DNA of 64,000 bases from Aestuariibacter salexigens DSM 15300. Its GTDB lineage: Bacteria > Pseudomonadota > Gammaproteobacteria > Enterobacterales > Alteromonadaceae. The translations under genes and the position numbers were made by a program. Of the stretch, positions 8,799 through 18,300 are shown in pieces. The stretch covers positions 186,001-250,000 of the forward strand of contig NZ_AUBH01000005.1 in NCBI RefSeq assembly GCF_000429145.1. Direction: 5' to 3'. The notes under the pieces were generated by a model. It worked only from the letters and a program-made list of their open reading frames with translations, made no database searches and had not been told where the DNA came from. Each line of letters starts with the position of its first letter. Within the stretch, counting starts at the first letter, position 1.

Positions 8799-9203
8799 AT
8801 GAAAACCATGTTGAAAATTGCCCAAGCTACTTTACTGACTGTTGCTGCATCTGCGTCTTTCGTAGGCACTGCACAGGCAGACGTCAATGACGCACTGCAG
8901 AACATCTGCACTATCGTTCAGGCAAATGACAAAGGCGAGCTACGCAAAAAGATGCGTACTGTTGAAAATGACTTCAAATTGAAGCTACAGGACTACTACA
9001 ACGGTATTACCTGTTCAGGTGAGAGCTTGATCCGCACTGCGTTTAAAGCAAATGCGCTGGAGACTGGTGAGCTGCTGGTTAAGAAAATGCCGAAGAGCCA
9101 GCTGAATTCCCCGGAAGCAGACGGCCTGACCATCCGCGCCTGGGTATCTGAGAACGGCTTTATGGATACGCCGCTGGCAAACATCCTGAACGAGCGTATC
9201 TAA
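8799..9203 (+). CDS. DUF3718 domain secreted protein
   Basis: This 134-residue protein starts with a clear signal peptide (MKTMLKIAQATLLTVAASAS, cleavage near AQA-D). The mature part fits DUF3718: CTIVQANDKGELRKKMR, then YYNGITCSGESLIRTAF, with two cysteines probably forming a disulfide in the periplasm. The family is common in Alteromonadales and has no known function. ATG 8799 has a GGAG site eight bases upstream; the in-frame extension to 8763 would destroy the signal peptide. It ends 18 bases before a strong terminator, so it is probably a single-gene transcript. Confidence 0.82.
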   Translation: MKTMLKIAQATLLTVAASASFVGTAQADVNDALQNICTIVQANDKGELRKKMRTVENDFKLKLQDYYNGITCSGESLIRTAFKANALETGELLVKKMPKSQLNSPEADGLTIRAWVSENGFMDTPLANILNERI

Positions 9204-9221
9204 TCTTTTTATTGATGAATG

Positions 9222-9245
9222 AGCCCCGCTAGTCGGGGCTTTTTT
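9222..9245 (+). terminator. Rho-independent terminator after DUF3718 gene
   Basis: A 7-base-pair stem AGCCCCG/CGGGGCT with a five-base loop is followed by six T residues. It ends the DUF3718 transcript and overlaps the last codons of the convergent gene at 9229. Confidence 0.9.
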
Positions 9246-9912
9246 GTGCCTGCGGTATTTTTTCTTTATCGTCCTGTGCCTGATTCTCGTCTTCAACGAC
9301 GGGCATCAACACCTGTACGTTTTCAATCGGCAAAATGCTTGATGTTTTATCATCCTGCGCATAAAGAAACACATAATTAGCGGTAGAGCCTAACAGCATG
9401 AAGTTTTGGTTCACCTCGGCATCGTTGCTTTGAGCGATGATCATGTTGCCATTACCCTCTTTTACCTGGTTTGCTTGCCAGTCGGCGTACAGCGTGACGA
9501 AGACAAACACATACAGGATGTAGGTGATTAACACACCGATAATTACGGTTTCTTTGTGTTTTGGTGTGTACATCAGAAATAACATGATGCTTCTTTTTAG
9601 CGATTTAGGTTTATCCAGCCAGCGCTGTCTGATGCGATAAGACCAAACGGTTGCATAATCAAATATCAGCGCCAGTCCAAGTGCACCGCCAAGCATCAGC
9701 AATGCCGCTGGCTCACCAATGCCAATGATAAGCAGATCGCTGGTTTCAGCCAGCTTAAGATAGGGAATTGAGAACTCTGCATAAAACTCGTCACTGTAAA
9801 ATACACCGCAGAGTGTCAGCAGCATATATGACACGGATAATGTAAAACCGGGGTTGCGCTTAAAAAAGTCGATGACTGTTCCGGTCTGACTTTTGGGCTC
9901 ATATAGCTGCAT
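9229..9912 (-). CDS. Hypothetical multi-pass membrane protein
   Basis: This protein of about 227 residues has three likely membrane segments: around FTLSVSYMLLTLCGVFY, LLMLGGALGLALIFDY and VIIGVLITYILYVFVFVTLY. A charged C-terminal tail of about 80 residues follows (ending EDENQAQDDKEKIPQ). A positively charged loop lies between segments two and three. I do not recognise a family. I chose ATG 9912 (MQLYEPKS); a GTG at 9951 could add 13 residues, and neither has a strong ribosome site. Its stop lies inside the stem of the terminator of the convergent DUF3718 gene, so the two transcripts overlap at their 3' ends. It lies downstream of groL but is separated from it by a terminator. Confidence 0.65.
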   Translation of the reverse strand: MQLYEPKSQTGTVIDFFKRNPGFTLSVSYMLLTLCGVFYSDEFYAEFSIPYLKLAETSDLLIIGIGEPAALLMLGGALGLALIFDYATVWSYRIRQRWLDKPKSLKRSIMLFLMYTPKHKETVIIGVLITYILYVFVFVTLYADWQANQVKEGNGNMIIAQSNDAEVNQNFMLLGSTANYVFLYAQDDKTSSILPIENVQVLMPVVEDENQAQDDKEKIPQAQKSPD

Positions 9913-9964
9913 GCATTGCACCGAGAATAGGAAAAAGAAATTACCATACACGGGTTACAGGCAA

Positions 9965-9995
9965 TAAAAAACCCGGCAACAAGGCCGGGTTTTTT
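9965..9995 (-). terminator. Rho-independent terminator after groL
   Basis: CCCGGC/GCCGGG stem (9972-9977 with 9984-9989), six-base loop, an A-run on one flank and a T-run on the other, so it can work in both directions. On the minus strand it lies about 20 bases after the groL stop. Confidence 0.9.
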
Positions 9996-10015
9996 AGAAC
10001 GTTTTGATGGATGGC

Positions 10016-11656
<1,641 letters not shown>

Positions 11657-11693
11657 TTAAATTCCTCTAAATCGTTGCCTAAGTGGTGGGTGA

Positions 11694-11984
11694 TTACTCG
11701 ACGATTGCAAGAATGTCGCTTTCGCTCATGATGAGTACTTCTTCACCATCCAGCTTTTCTGTTTTCACGCCGTAGCCATCGTTGAAAATAACGGTGTCGC
11801 CAACTTTCACATCAAGGGCTTTCACTTCGCCGTTGTCCAGCACGCGGCCGTTACCCACTGCGATGACTTCGCCGCGAGTTGACTTTTCTGCTGCTGAGCC
11901 AGTCAAAACGATCCCGCCAGCGGATTTGCTTTCTTGATCTTCGCGCTTGACGATCACGCGATCGTGTAGAGGACGAATTGCCAT
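11694..11984 (-). CDS. groS: Co-chaperonin GroES (10 kDa)
   Basis: GroES is the seven-subunit lid of the GroEL chamber. The 96-residue protein begins [14 protein letters not shown] and has the mobile loop ([18 protein letters not shown]) and the [12 protein letters not shown] region. ATG 11984 has an AGGAG ribosome site. The frame is open upstream to 12098, but that extension is the 5' leader. It is the first gene of the groS-groL operon, driven by a heat-shock promoter. Confidence 0.99.
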   Translation of the reverse strand: MAIRPLHDRVIVKREDQESKSAGGIVLTGSAAEKSTRGEVIAVGNGRVLDNGEVKALDVKVGDTVIFNDGYGVKTEKLDGEEVLIMSESDILAIVE

Positions 11985-12099
11985 TTTCAAATCTCCTGAA
12001 AATACAAGTAAGTAAGTTAAATACACGCGCTTTGGACTGTCTTGTAGCCGCGGCGCATATTGAGACCACGAGGGCCTAAAGCTTTGTCTGGAAGGCAAG

Positions 12100-12126
12100 A
12101 TGGGGATAGCCCTGATGATCTCAAGG
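12100..12126 (-). promoter_or_regulatory. Sigma-32 heat-shock promoter of groS-groL
   Basis: On the minus strand CCTTGA (12126-12121) and CCCCAT (12105-12100) are separated by 15 bases and read CCTTGAGA ... CCCCATCT. This closely matches the RpoH consensus (CTTGAAA, 13-17 bases, CCCCAT). The transcript would start near 12092, giving a leader of about 110 bases before groS. No CIRCE element is seen, as expected in gammaproteobacteria. Confidence 0.85.
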
Positions 12127-12165
12127 CTTTTTTATAAAAAAAGTACAAAAAAATTTCATAATGCG

Positions 12166-13767
12166 ATGTCAGAACGCATGAAAAGCGAACAATTTAGTGA
12201 CAATATAAATGACATGCAGTACGTCATAATGTTTATCACTTTACTCTCTGTGACCTTACCCGGTATCGCCGCAGAACGGGTGCAATGGCTCACCGATGAT
12301 AAAGACGATCTGAAGTATTTTCGCGAGGCATCATCGCATTCAATTGGTATGGATACCGCCAATATTGTCTATCGTCAGCTCACTCAGTTCGACCTGCAAC
12401 TGGATGTCGTCTCCGTTTCACGCATCGATAAAGAACTCAGACAAACCGATAACACCTGCGTATCGAGTCGCCTGAAAAACCCGCAGCGTGAGACAGATAA
12501 TCTGTTTAGCCTACCGATGAACATTCACCCACTGCCGCAGCTGTTCTTTCATCCTGAACGACTGAACATTCCAGACGGCGCACTTAACGCAAAAGGGGAG
12601 CTCAGTAGCCTGGCCAAGCTGCTGAAGGCAAATCCTGACGCTAAACTGGCTGTGTTGGACAATATTTCATACGGACCAGGCATCGATAAGATGCTCTCCA
12701 ATGTCCCATCACAACAAATCGTCAGGTTATCGCTGGATAACCGCTACAGTGCAACACCCAAGTTGCTTACCGAAGGCATGGTCGATTTGTCAATTGAGTA
12801 CCCGTCGCATTTTTTCGTACAGCGCACCCGGTTCCCTGGTATTAGCGAATTACATTCGATACCACTGCAGCAATCGGCGCAGTTTTTAGTGAGTTATATT
12901 GCCTGCAGTCGCTCTGAACTGGGCAAGCAAGTGATTGCGGAAGTTAATCGCATCCTGACAACGGCTTATGGCAGCGATGAGCACATACATGCGCACTTAA
13001 GTCATCTTCCTGAAAGCAGTCGTGACGGATTCCTGAAGTACTATCACCAATTTTTTGTCGAACGCTACTCTACAGAATTAAAGGTTGCGGTAGACCACTT
13101 TCCACCGTGGATGATAGCTGAAGAAAATCGTGCGCCTTATGGCATTGATATTGACGTTGCGTATTTGCTGGCCGATGAGCTTAATGCAAAACTGGAATTT
13201 TTATTGTGCCCCTTCGCGCGCTGCATTCGAATGATGGAAACGGGTGAAGCAGATCTGTATATCAGTATGTTCAAATCCGCTGAGCGAGATGCGTTCATTC
13301 ATTTTATTGAACCGCCTACATTTACTACCTCGCCTCAGGCTTTCTATCTCAACGCCGCAACACAAGAGGATATTGCAGCCTATGATGACTTGTCCGGACT
13401 TATCGTAGGTTTACTCAGAGAAAGTCAATATTTTGAACGTTTTGACAATGACACGAATTTAAAAAAAGTGCCGGTTGTGAATTACGAAAGGCTGATCGAT
13501 ATGCTACTTAAAAATCGCATTGATACCTTTATCGGCACTGAGGTTGTTGTCGATTATTTGATCTCGCGACGCGGTGATAACACCTTATTGAAAAAAGCGA
13601 CGTTTACCTGGAATACCGAAAGAGATGTGTACCTTGGGTTATCCAAAGCCTCTGCATACAGCCATCTCGTTCCGGCATTAGGTGCTGCGGTGAAACGGTT
13701 ACATAACCAGGAAGCCTTTCAACGTACCTATGAAGACTGGCTAGACTGCTGTGCTAGTATCAATTGA
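12166..13767 (+). CDS. Double solute-binding-like periplasmic protein
   Basis: This protein of about 533 residues seems to hold two periplasmic solute-binding-like halves. The first (to about residue 290) resembles the TIGR02285-type SBP relatives. The second (about 300-530) is a clear SBP_bac_3-type domain (ELKVAVDHFPPWMI, GIDIDVAYLLADELNA, GEADLYISMFKSAERD). A hydrophobic segment IMFITLLSVTLPGIAA near the N-terminus acts as signal peptide. The start is uncertain: ATG 12166, 12178 and 12214 are all possible, while ATG 12100 overlaps the groS promoter and is unlikely. No permease or kinase gene is adjacent, so the ligand and partner are unknown; amino acids are the usual ligands of the second domain's family. 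It is divergent from groS. Confidence 0.72.
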   Translation: MSERMKSEQFSDNINDMQYVIMFITLLSVTLPGIAAERVQWLTDDKDDLKYFREASSHSIGMDTANIVYRQLTQFDLQLDVVSVSRIDKELRQTDNTCVSSRLKNPQRETDNLFSLPMNIHPLPQLFFHPERLNIPDGALNAKGELSSLAKLLKANPDAKLAVLDNISYGPGIDKMLSNVPSQQIVRLSLDNRYSATPKLLTEGMVDLSIEYPSHFFVQRTRFPGISELHSIPLQQSAQFLVSYIACSRSELGKQVIAEVNRILTTAYGSDEHIHAHLSHLPESSRDGFLKYYHQFFVERYSTELKVAVDHFPPWMIAEENRAPYGIDIDVAYLLADELNAKLEFLLCPFARCIRMMETGEADLYISMFKSAERDAFIHFIEPPTFTTSPQAFYLNAATQEDIAAYDDLSGLIVGLLRESQYFERFDNDTNLKKVPVVNYERLIDMLLKNRIDTFIGTEVVVDYLISRRGDNTLLKKATFTWNTERDVYLGLSKASAYSHLVPALGAAVKRLHNQEAFQRTYEDWLDCCASIN

Positions 13768-14083
13768 ACAGCATTAAAAAATCAAAGCATCGCTTATGTT
13801 TGTCAAAATAACCAAGCATTGATACGTCATCTGCCGCATGAATATATCTGTTCCTCGCAACCTATGGTCGAGAATATGGACGAGATTAATAGAGGATTGT
13901 GTTTTGCGTCAGACGACTCTGTTGAACACGCCATGAATGCAAGCTAATATTTTATACTTAAGGAACGTCCAAGCCTAATTGAGTATTAAATACTGACCTG
14001 TATCAAATGCTTAAGCATAGACAGTGCGCTTTTGGCTGTACTTTTTGTACCCTGACTTTTTGTTAACCTTAAAGACACAGACA
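13768..14083. other. Intergenic region before the CaCA exchanger gene
   Basis: These 316 bases lie between the double SBP gene and the exchanger gene. The frame of the upstream gene stays open for 59 codons after its TGA (13768-13944, TAA at 13945). An in-frame ATG at 13864 has no ribosome site. The length is not rare by chance. I see no terminator and no certain promoter. The part before 14084 is AT-rich and could hold the exchanger promoter. Confidence 0.45.
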
Positions 14084-15424
14084 GTGAAGCACGGTGATGC
14101 AGATGATGTCCAAAAGCGCTCGGCTAGTGGCAAGGCCGCTGCTGGATTGCCCGAAGGTAAAGCGGTACACCATAATGTACTGCGTAAAGCGGGTATTGAT
14201 CCTGACCGCTTGTCCATCCTGCACCTGGGCCGCCCGCCCCAGCTACTAAAATACGCTACGCCGCCCTGGGCCAGACGTATATCTCTGGCGTTTATCTTAT
14301 GGCTTACTCTTTATGCTATGCAGCATACGGGATTTGCTGTGTCAGTGCCGGTATCTGCGTGGCTGTCACTGCTGGTGGGGCTGCTTATGTTACAAGCCGC
14401 CTGCCAGATCCTGGTTACCACCACAGAACGTTTCGCAGCACGCATGGGCTGGAGTCACTATGTTGCGGGCACGGTAGCTGAAATGCTGGCAACCTTGCCA
14501 GAGTGTATTGTCATTGCCTTTTTAGTGCCGGTTAGCCCGACAACGGCATTTATTCTGGTCATGGTGACCATCTACAATAACGCCCTGGTGTTCAGCGTTT
14601 ATTCCTACTTTCTGCCCCGTGACACACACGGTAAGTTTCTGATGCCAAAACCGATTACCGATGCTGGCATGCAGGTATTGATTGCTGGTGGGGCAATGGG
14701 ACTGGCTATGGGCCTGGTAATGATTGTTTTTAACACCAACGCCCATCCCAAGCAGTCATTTTCACCCACAGATTTACTGGTTATCGGCGGCTTGATGCTG
14801 GTGATTTTTGTGGCATATCTGTACAAAATGCTAAAGGACTTAAGTCAGGAAGAAGAAGATGTGCAAAGCGCACTTTCACTCACCGAAGAACAAAAAGAAA
14901 AGCGCCTGGATTTAGTCTACAAAAACGTCCAAAACAGCTCGTTTTCTCAGATATTCCTGCTTTTGGTGGTGGGCATCGGTGGCGCGTTTCTTGGTGGTGA
15001 GAGAGTCGCGTATTTTGCCGAAGTGGCGATTGATGTCATGCATTTAAGTGAGGTACTGGCTGCATTTATTCTGGCTGCATTTGCCGGTATGAGTGAGTAC
15101 GTTATCCTATGGACCTCGCATCGGAAAAAAGAATATGGCATCGCGTTGGCGAATGCATTCGGCGGTATAACGCAACTGCTGTTTCTTATCGTTCCATTTA
15201 CGCTGGCGACGATTGCAATCTATCAGCTATTTTTTAATCCATCTCACCCGGACTTGCCGATTGCATTCTCTATCCCGCATATACTGCTGGTCATTTTTTT
15301 ATTCCCTACGCTCAACACATTAGCCTCCTTGTTGGAGAACGATCACACCATGGGAATACTGGATACGGTCATTATGATCACTTTGGTGGCTTCGTTAATT
15401 ATGCTGCTGGTTGCATTTGGATAA
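14084..15424 (+). CDS. CaCA-family sodium/calcium (cation) exchanger-like membrane protein
   Basis: This integral membrane protein of about 446 residues has ten or so hydrophobic segments. It carries two repeats that resemble the alpha motifs of cation/Ca2+ exchangers: VAEMLATLPEC in the first half and AGMSEYVILWTSHRK followed by ALANAFGG in the second. The acidic residues in LPE and SEY would bind the cation. A hydrophilic, charged loop (LSQEEEDVQSALSLTEEQK) separates the halves, as in the family. The N-terminal 50 residues are soluble. GTG 14084 is my choice; GTG 14024 is also in frame, and no strong ribosome site decides. It would exchange Na+ or H+ for Ca2+ or another cation. Ion identity is not predictable here. 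Confidence 0.75.
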   Translation: MKHGDADDVQKRSASGKAAAGLPEGKAVHHNVLRKAGIDPDRLSILHLGRPPQLLKYATPPWARRISLAFILWLTLYAMQHTGFAVSVPVSAWLSLLVGLLMLQAACQILVTTTERFAARMGWSHYVAGTVAEMLATLPECIVIAFLVPVSPTTAFILVMVTIYNNALVFSVYSYFLPRDTHGKFLMPKPITDAGMQVLIAGGAMGLAMGLVMIVFNTNAHPKQSFSPTDLLVIGGLMLVIFVAYLYKMLKDLSQEEEDVQSALSLTEEQKEKRLDLVYKNVQNSSFSQIFLLLVVGIGGAFLGGERVAYFAEVAIDVMHLSEVLAAFILAAFAGMSEYVILWTSHRKKEYGIALANAFGGITQLLFLIVPFTLATIAIYQLFFNPSHPDLPIAFSIPHILLVIFLFPTLNTLASLLENDHTMGILDTVIMITLVASLIMLLVAFG

Positions 15425-15432
15425 TTGCTGCC

Positions 15433-15957
15433 CTAACGAAGCTTGTTCTGGTCGTCGTCAGGCTTGCGCTCATACTCGCCCTCAAACACATCGCCATCAG
15501 GGTGATTGTGGGAGCGCCGCTGAAAAGGATCTTGAGACTGCTGGTGATAAAAACCTTGCGCACTGCCCTGCTGATGCACGTTGACCACTCGCACTGCCAT
15601 ATGTTGCATAAGCTGCCTGGCCAGCAGCGGACGAGTTACCGGCATGGCCAATAAAAAGCCAATAATGTCGGTAATAAAACCTGGGGTAACGAGCAGAACA
15701 CCTGCGACTAGCAAAAGCAATCCTTCGGCCATTTGTTGACCTGGCATTTCGCCCGTGGCCATTTTCTGTTGAGCTTTGCTGAACGTCGCGATCCCTTCAT
15801 TGCGCACCAGCCACGCGCCCACGAATGCGGTCACAATAACGATGGCTACAGTATTCCACCCGCCGATGATACCACCTACGTTAATTAACAACGCGATCTC
15901 CACGATCGGCATGATCGCGAATAATAAAAATAGCTTACTAAACAATTTAGCCTTCAC
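15433..15957 (-). CDS. fxsA: FxsA-family membrane protein
   Basis: FxsA is an inner-membrane protein; in E. coli its overproduction relieves exclusion of phage T7 by the F plasmid. At 174 residues it has the family pattern: hydrophobic N-terminus (LFLLFAIMPIVEIALLI), TAFVGAWLVRNEG, GLLLLVAGVLLVTPGFITDIIGFLL and a polar C-terminal tail rich in Gln, His and Asp. It lies 8 bases from the convergent exchanger gene and is divergent from cutA. Physiological role is not known. Confidence 0.92.
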   Translation of the reverse strand: MKAKLFSKLFLLFAIMPIVEIALLINVGGIIGGWNTVAIVIVTAFVGAWLVRNEGIATFSKAQQKMATGEMPGQQMAEGLLLLVAGVLLVTPGFITDIIGFLLAMPVTRPLLARQLMQHMAVRVVNVHQQGSAQGFYHQQSQDPFQRRSHNHPDGDVFEGEYERKPDDDQNKLR

Positions 15958-16065
15958 ATTCGTTTAAGGTCATTCAATCTATTATGATGGGGTAGTTTGC
16001 CCAACATGCAAGCACTGTTAAGGTGATTGAAAGAAACTGAAACAATTACGGGTCTTGGAATACAC

Positions 16066-16389
16066 ATGAAAGCATCGGCGTGTTTGGCGTTAACAACCTG
16101 TCCGTCCGAAGACGTTGCGCAAAAACTGGCTAGCGAACTCGTCAAGCGGCGCTTGGCCGCTTGTGTGAATATCATTCCGGGTATCACATCGGTATACAGC
16201 TGGCAGGGACAAGTCAATCAGGACGCAGAATGCAAGTTGCTGATAAAAACCCGTCAGGATGTTGTTCAGGCAGCTTACAACTGCGTGATAGAATTGCATC
16301 CTTATGATGTTCCCGAGTGGATGATCATTATTGTCGCTGGTGGCAGCGAAGACTACCTTTCATGGCTGGATAACAGTATTAAAACATAA
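16066..16389 (+). CDS. cutA: Divalent-cation tolerance protein CutA
   Basis: CutA is a small trimeric cytoplasmic protein linked to tolerance of copper and other divalent metals; its real function is unsettled. The 107-residue protein has the family features: LTTCPSEDVAQKLA, RRLAACVNIIPGITSVYSW, the CKLLIKTRQD stretch and the C-terminal HPYDVPEW. ATG 16066 has a TTGGA site; the frame opens earlier at TTG 16027 without good spacing. It precedes dsbD by 18 bases, the usual cutA-dsbD order. Confidence 0.95.
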   Translation: MKASACLALTTCPSEDVAQKLASELVKRRLAACVNIIPGITSVYSWQGQVNQDAECKLLIKTRQDVVQAAYNCVIELHPYDVPEWMIIIVAGGSEDYLSWLDNSIKT

Positions 16390-16407
16390 TCAACAAAGTG
16401 GCTATTC

Positions 16408-18213
16408 ATGAAGTTTAAGAATATCGTTCTGTTTGTATTGGCGCTGGCCATGAGCTTTCCATGGACGTGTGAAGCTCAGAGTAATGATCCGCTCGCAGAT
16501 TTGTTTTCTGAAGAGCCGGAGTTCCTTCCCGTCGACCAAGCTTTTCAGTTTGAATTTGATCAGCAGGGCGAACGTTTAATCGTCAGTTGGGACATCGCCG
16601 ACGGGTATTATCTGTATAAAAAACAGTTCAAGACAGTACTGAAAAACGCCGAATTGGGCGAGCCACAATATCCTGACACCGCGGTACAGATTGAGGATGA
16701 ATTCTTTGGCATATCTGACGTCTTTTACGATCAGGTCGCCATTACTTTTCCGATCATCAGTTCAGTGCAGGATGGCGTTGTTAAAGTGCGCTATCAGGGC
16801 TGTGCAGATGCTGGCCTGTGCTATCCGCCTACTACCCAGGTGGTGTATCTTGATGAGATGAGCACCAGCAGCGGCGATGGCACTGCTGATGTGTCTGGCA
16901 ACACTAACGCGCCGATATCACAGCAGTTTGAACTAGCTGAGTTACTCTCCAGTGACCAGGGGCTACTCGTCACCCTGGCACTATTCGTACTATTGGGTAT
17001 TGGCTTGGCCTTCACCCCATGCGTGTTCCCTATGTACCCGATTTTATCCGGTATCGTGATCGGTCAGGGCAAACAGGTGAAGACGTCCAGAGCGTTCAGC
17101 TTTAGTTTTGTCTACGTACAGGGCATGGCGATTACCTATTCGTTGCTTGGATTGGTGGTGGCGTCTGCCGGCGTGCAGTTTCAGGCAGCGCTGCAGCATC
17201 CGGTCATTCTGGGTGTATTAATCGTATTATTTATTGCTCTTGCGCTGGTCATGTTCGGCGCTTACGAGCTTCAACTACCAAGCGCTTGGCAGGAGAAGCT
17301 TAATAATTTAAGCGACCAGCAGACACGCGGTAACTACTTTGGCGTATTCGTCATGGGCGCACTTTCCGGTCTGATCGCGTCGCCCTGCACCACTGCACCT
17401 TTGACCGGTATTTTACTGTTTATCGCACAAAGCGGCGATTTAGTACTTGGCTTCTGGGCATTGTACGCACTCAGCATCGGCATGGGGATCCCGCTCATAT
17501 TGTTTGGCATTACCGGCGGTAAGCTGTTACCGAAAGCGGGTAACTGGATGAACGTGGTGAAAGTGACGTTCGGCTTTATGATGCTTGCGGTCGCACTGAT
17601 ATTCGTTGAGAGACTATGGATTTCCAGCTGGACTGATGTGATGTGGGGGGCGCTAGGACTCATTACCTTCACTTATTTCTTTGTCATGAATCAGGACACA
17701 CAGGTGAGCTTTGGCAAAGGTTTACGTGCGCTGCTGATATTCATCGGTTTATTCGGTTCAGCGTTCTACAGCTATCAGGCAGTGTTTCCACAACCTCTGA
17801 ACGCACTTCACTCATCCACACAATCTCAGCTCGGGGATAATAGCCACCCTGAGTTTCTGGTGGTCAAAGATCTGGATGATTTTGAAGCAAAATTAGCAAA
17901 CGCCGTTGCACAGGGCAAAACCGTTATGGTCGATTTGTATGCAGACTGGTGTGTGGCTTGTAAAGAATTCGAGAAATACACCTTTCCCGATCCTGCGGTA
18001 GTAAATGCGTTAAGTAATACGGTATGGATGCAAATAGATTTAACTGATAACACGCCAACGAATCTGGCGTTCCAGGAGCACTTCTCCATTCTCGGTTTGC
18101 CTACCATACTGTTTTTTGACCAACAGGGTAGAGAGCTGAGCAATGCCCGTGTGACCGGATTTATGCAAGCGGAGCCTTTCGCCCGGCATGTTGAGAGAAT
18201 ATTTGCTGAATAG
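16408..18213 (+). CDS. dsbD: Thiol:disulfide interchange protein DsbD
   Basis: DsbD carries electrons from cytoplasmic thioredoxin across the inner membrane to periplasmic DsbC, DsbG and CcmG. The 601-residue protein has all three parts. After a signal peptide comes the N-terminal domain with a cysteine pair (CADAGLC). Eight membrane segments follow with the redox cysteines in FTPCVFPMYP and ASPCTTAPL. The C-terminal thioredoxin fold has WCVACKEFE. All six essential cysteines are visible. It forms an operon with cutA upstream. Confidence 0.97.
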   Translation: MKFKNIVLFVLALAMSFPWTCEAQSNDPLADLFSEEPEFLPVDQAFQFEFDQQGERLIVSWDIADGYYLYKKQFKTVLKNAELGEPQYPDTAVQIEDEFFGISDVFYDQVAITFPIISSVQDGVVKVRYQGCADAGLCYPPTTQVVYLDEMSTSSGDGTADVSGNTNAPISQQFELAELLSSDQGLLVTLALFVLLGIGLAFTPCVFPMYPILSGIVIGQGKQVKTSRAFSFSFVYVQGMAITYSLLGLVVASAGVQFQAALQHPVILGVLIVLFIALALVMFGAYELQLPSAWQEKLNNLSDQQTRGNYFGVFVMGALSGLIASPCTTAPLTGILLFIAQSGDLVLGFWALYALSIGMGIPLILFGITGGKLLPKAGNWMNVVKVTFGFMMLAVALIFVERLWISSWTDVMWGALGLITFTYFFVMNQDTQVSFGKGLRALLIFIGLFGSAFYSYQAVFPQPLNALHSSTQSQLGDNSHPEFLVVKDLDDFEAKLANAVAQGKTVMVDLYADWCVACKEFEKYTFPDPAVVNALSNTVWMQIDLTDNTPTNLAFQEHFSILGLPTILFFDQQGRELSNARVTGFMQAEPFARHVERIFAE

Positions 18214-18260
18214 ACAGTGCATAGTCCGCCGCTTTAGGCAATAATCAGTGATACTCCGCT

Positions 18261-18280
18261 AACTTGTTGTATAACAAGTT
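18261..18280. repeat. Perfect inverted repeat upstream of the adenylate cyclase gene
   Basis: AACTTGTT and AACAAGTT form a perfect 8-base inverted repeat around GTAT, ending 20 bases before ATG 18301. It could be an operator for a dimeric regulator or a hairpin in the mRNA close to the start codon. It has no T-run, so it is not a terminator for dsbD. Confidence 0.6.
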
Positions 18281-18300
18281 GTATTAACTATGATTGTGGA

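Noticed and set aside
12100-12165. Longer N-terminus for the double SBP gene
   Set aside because: It overlaps the groS promoter and would put a basic non-signal stretch before the signal peptide.
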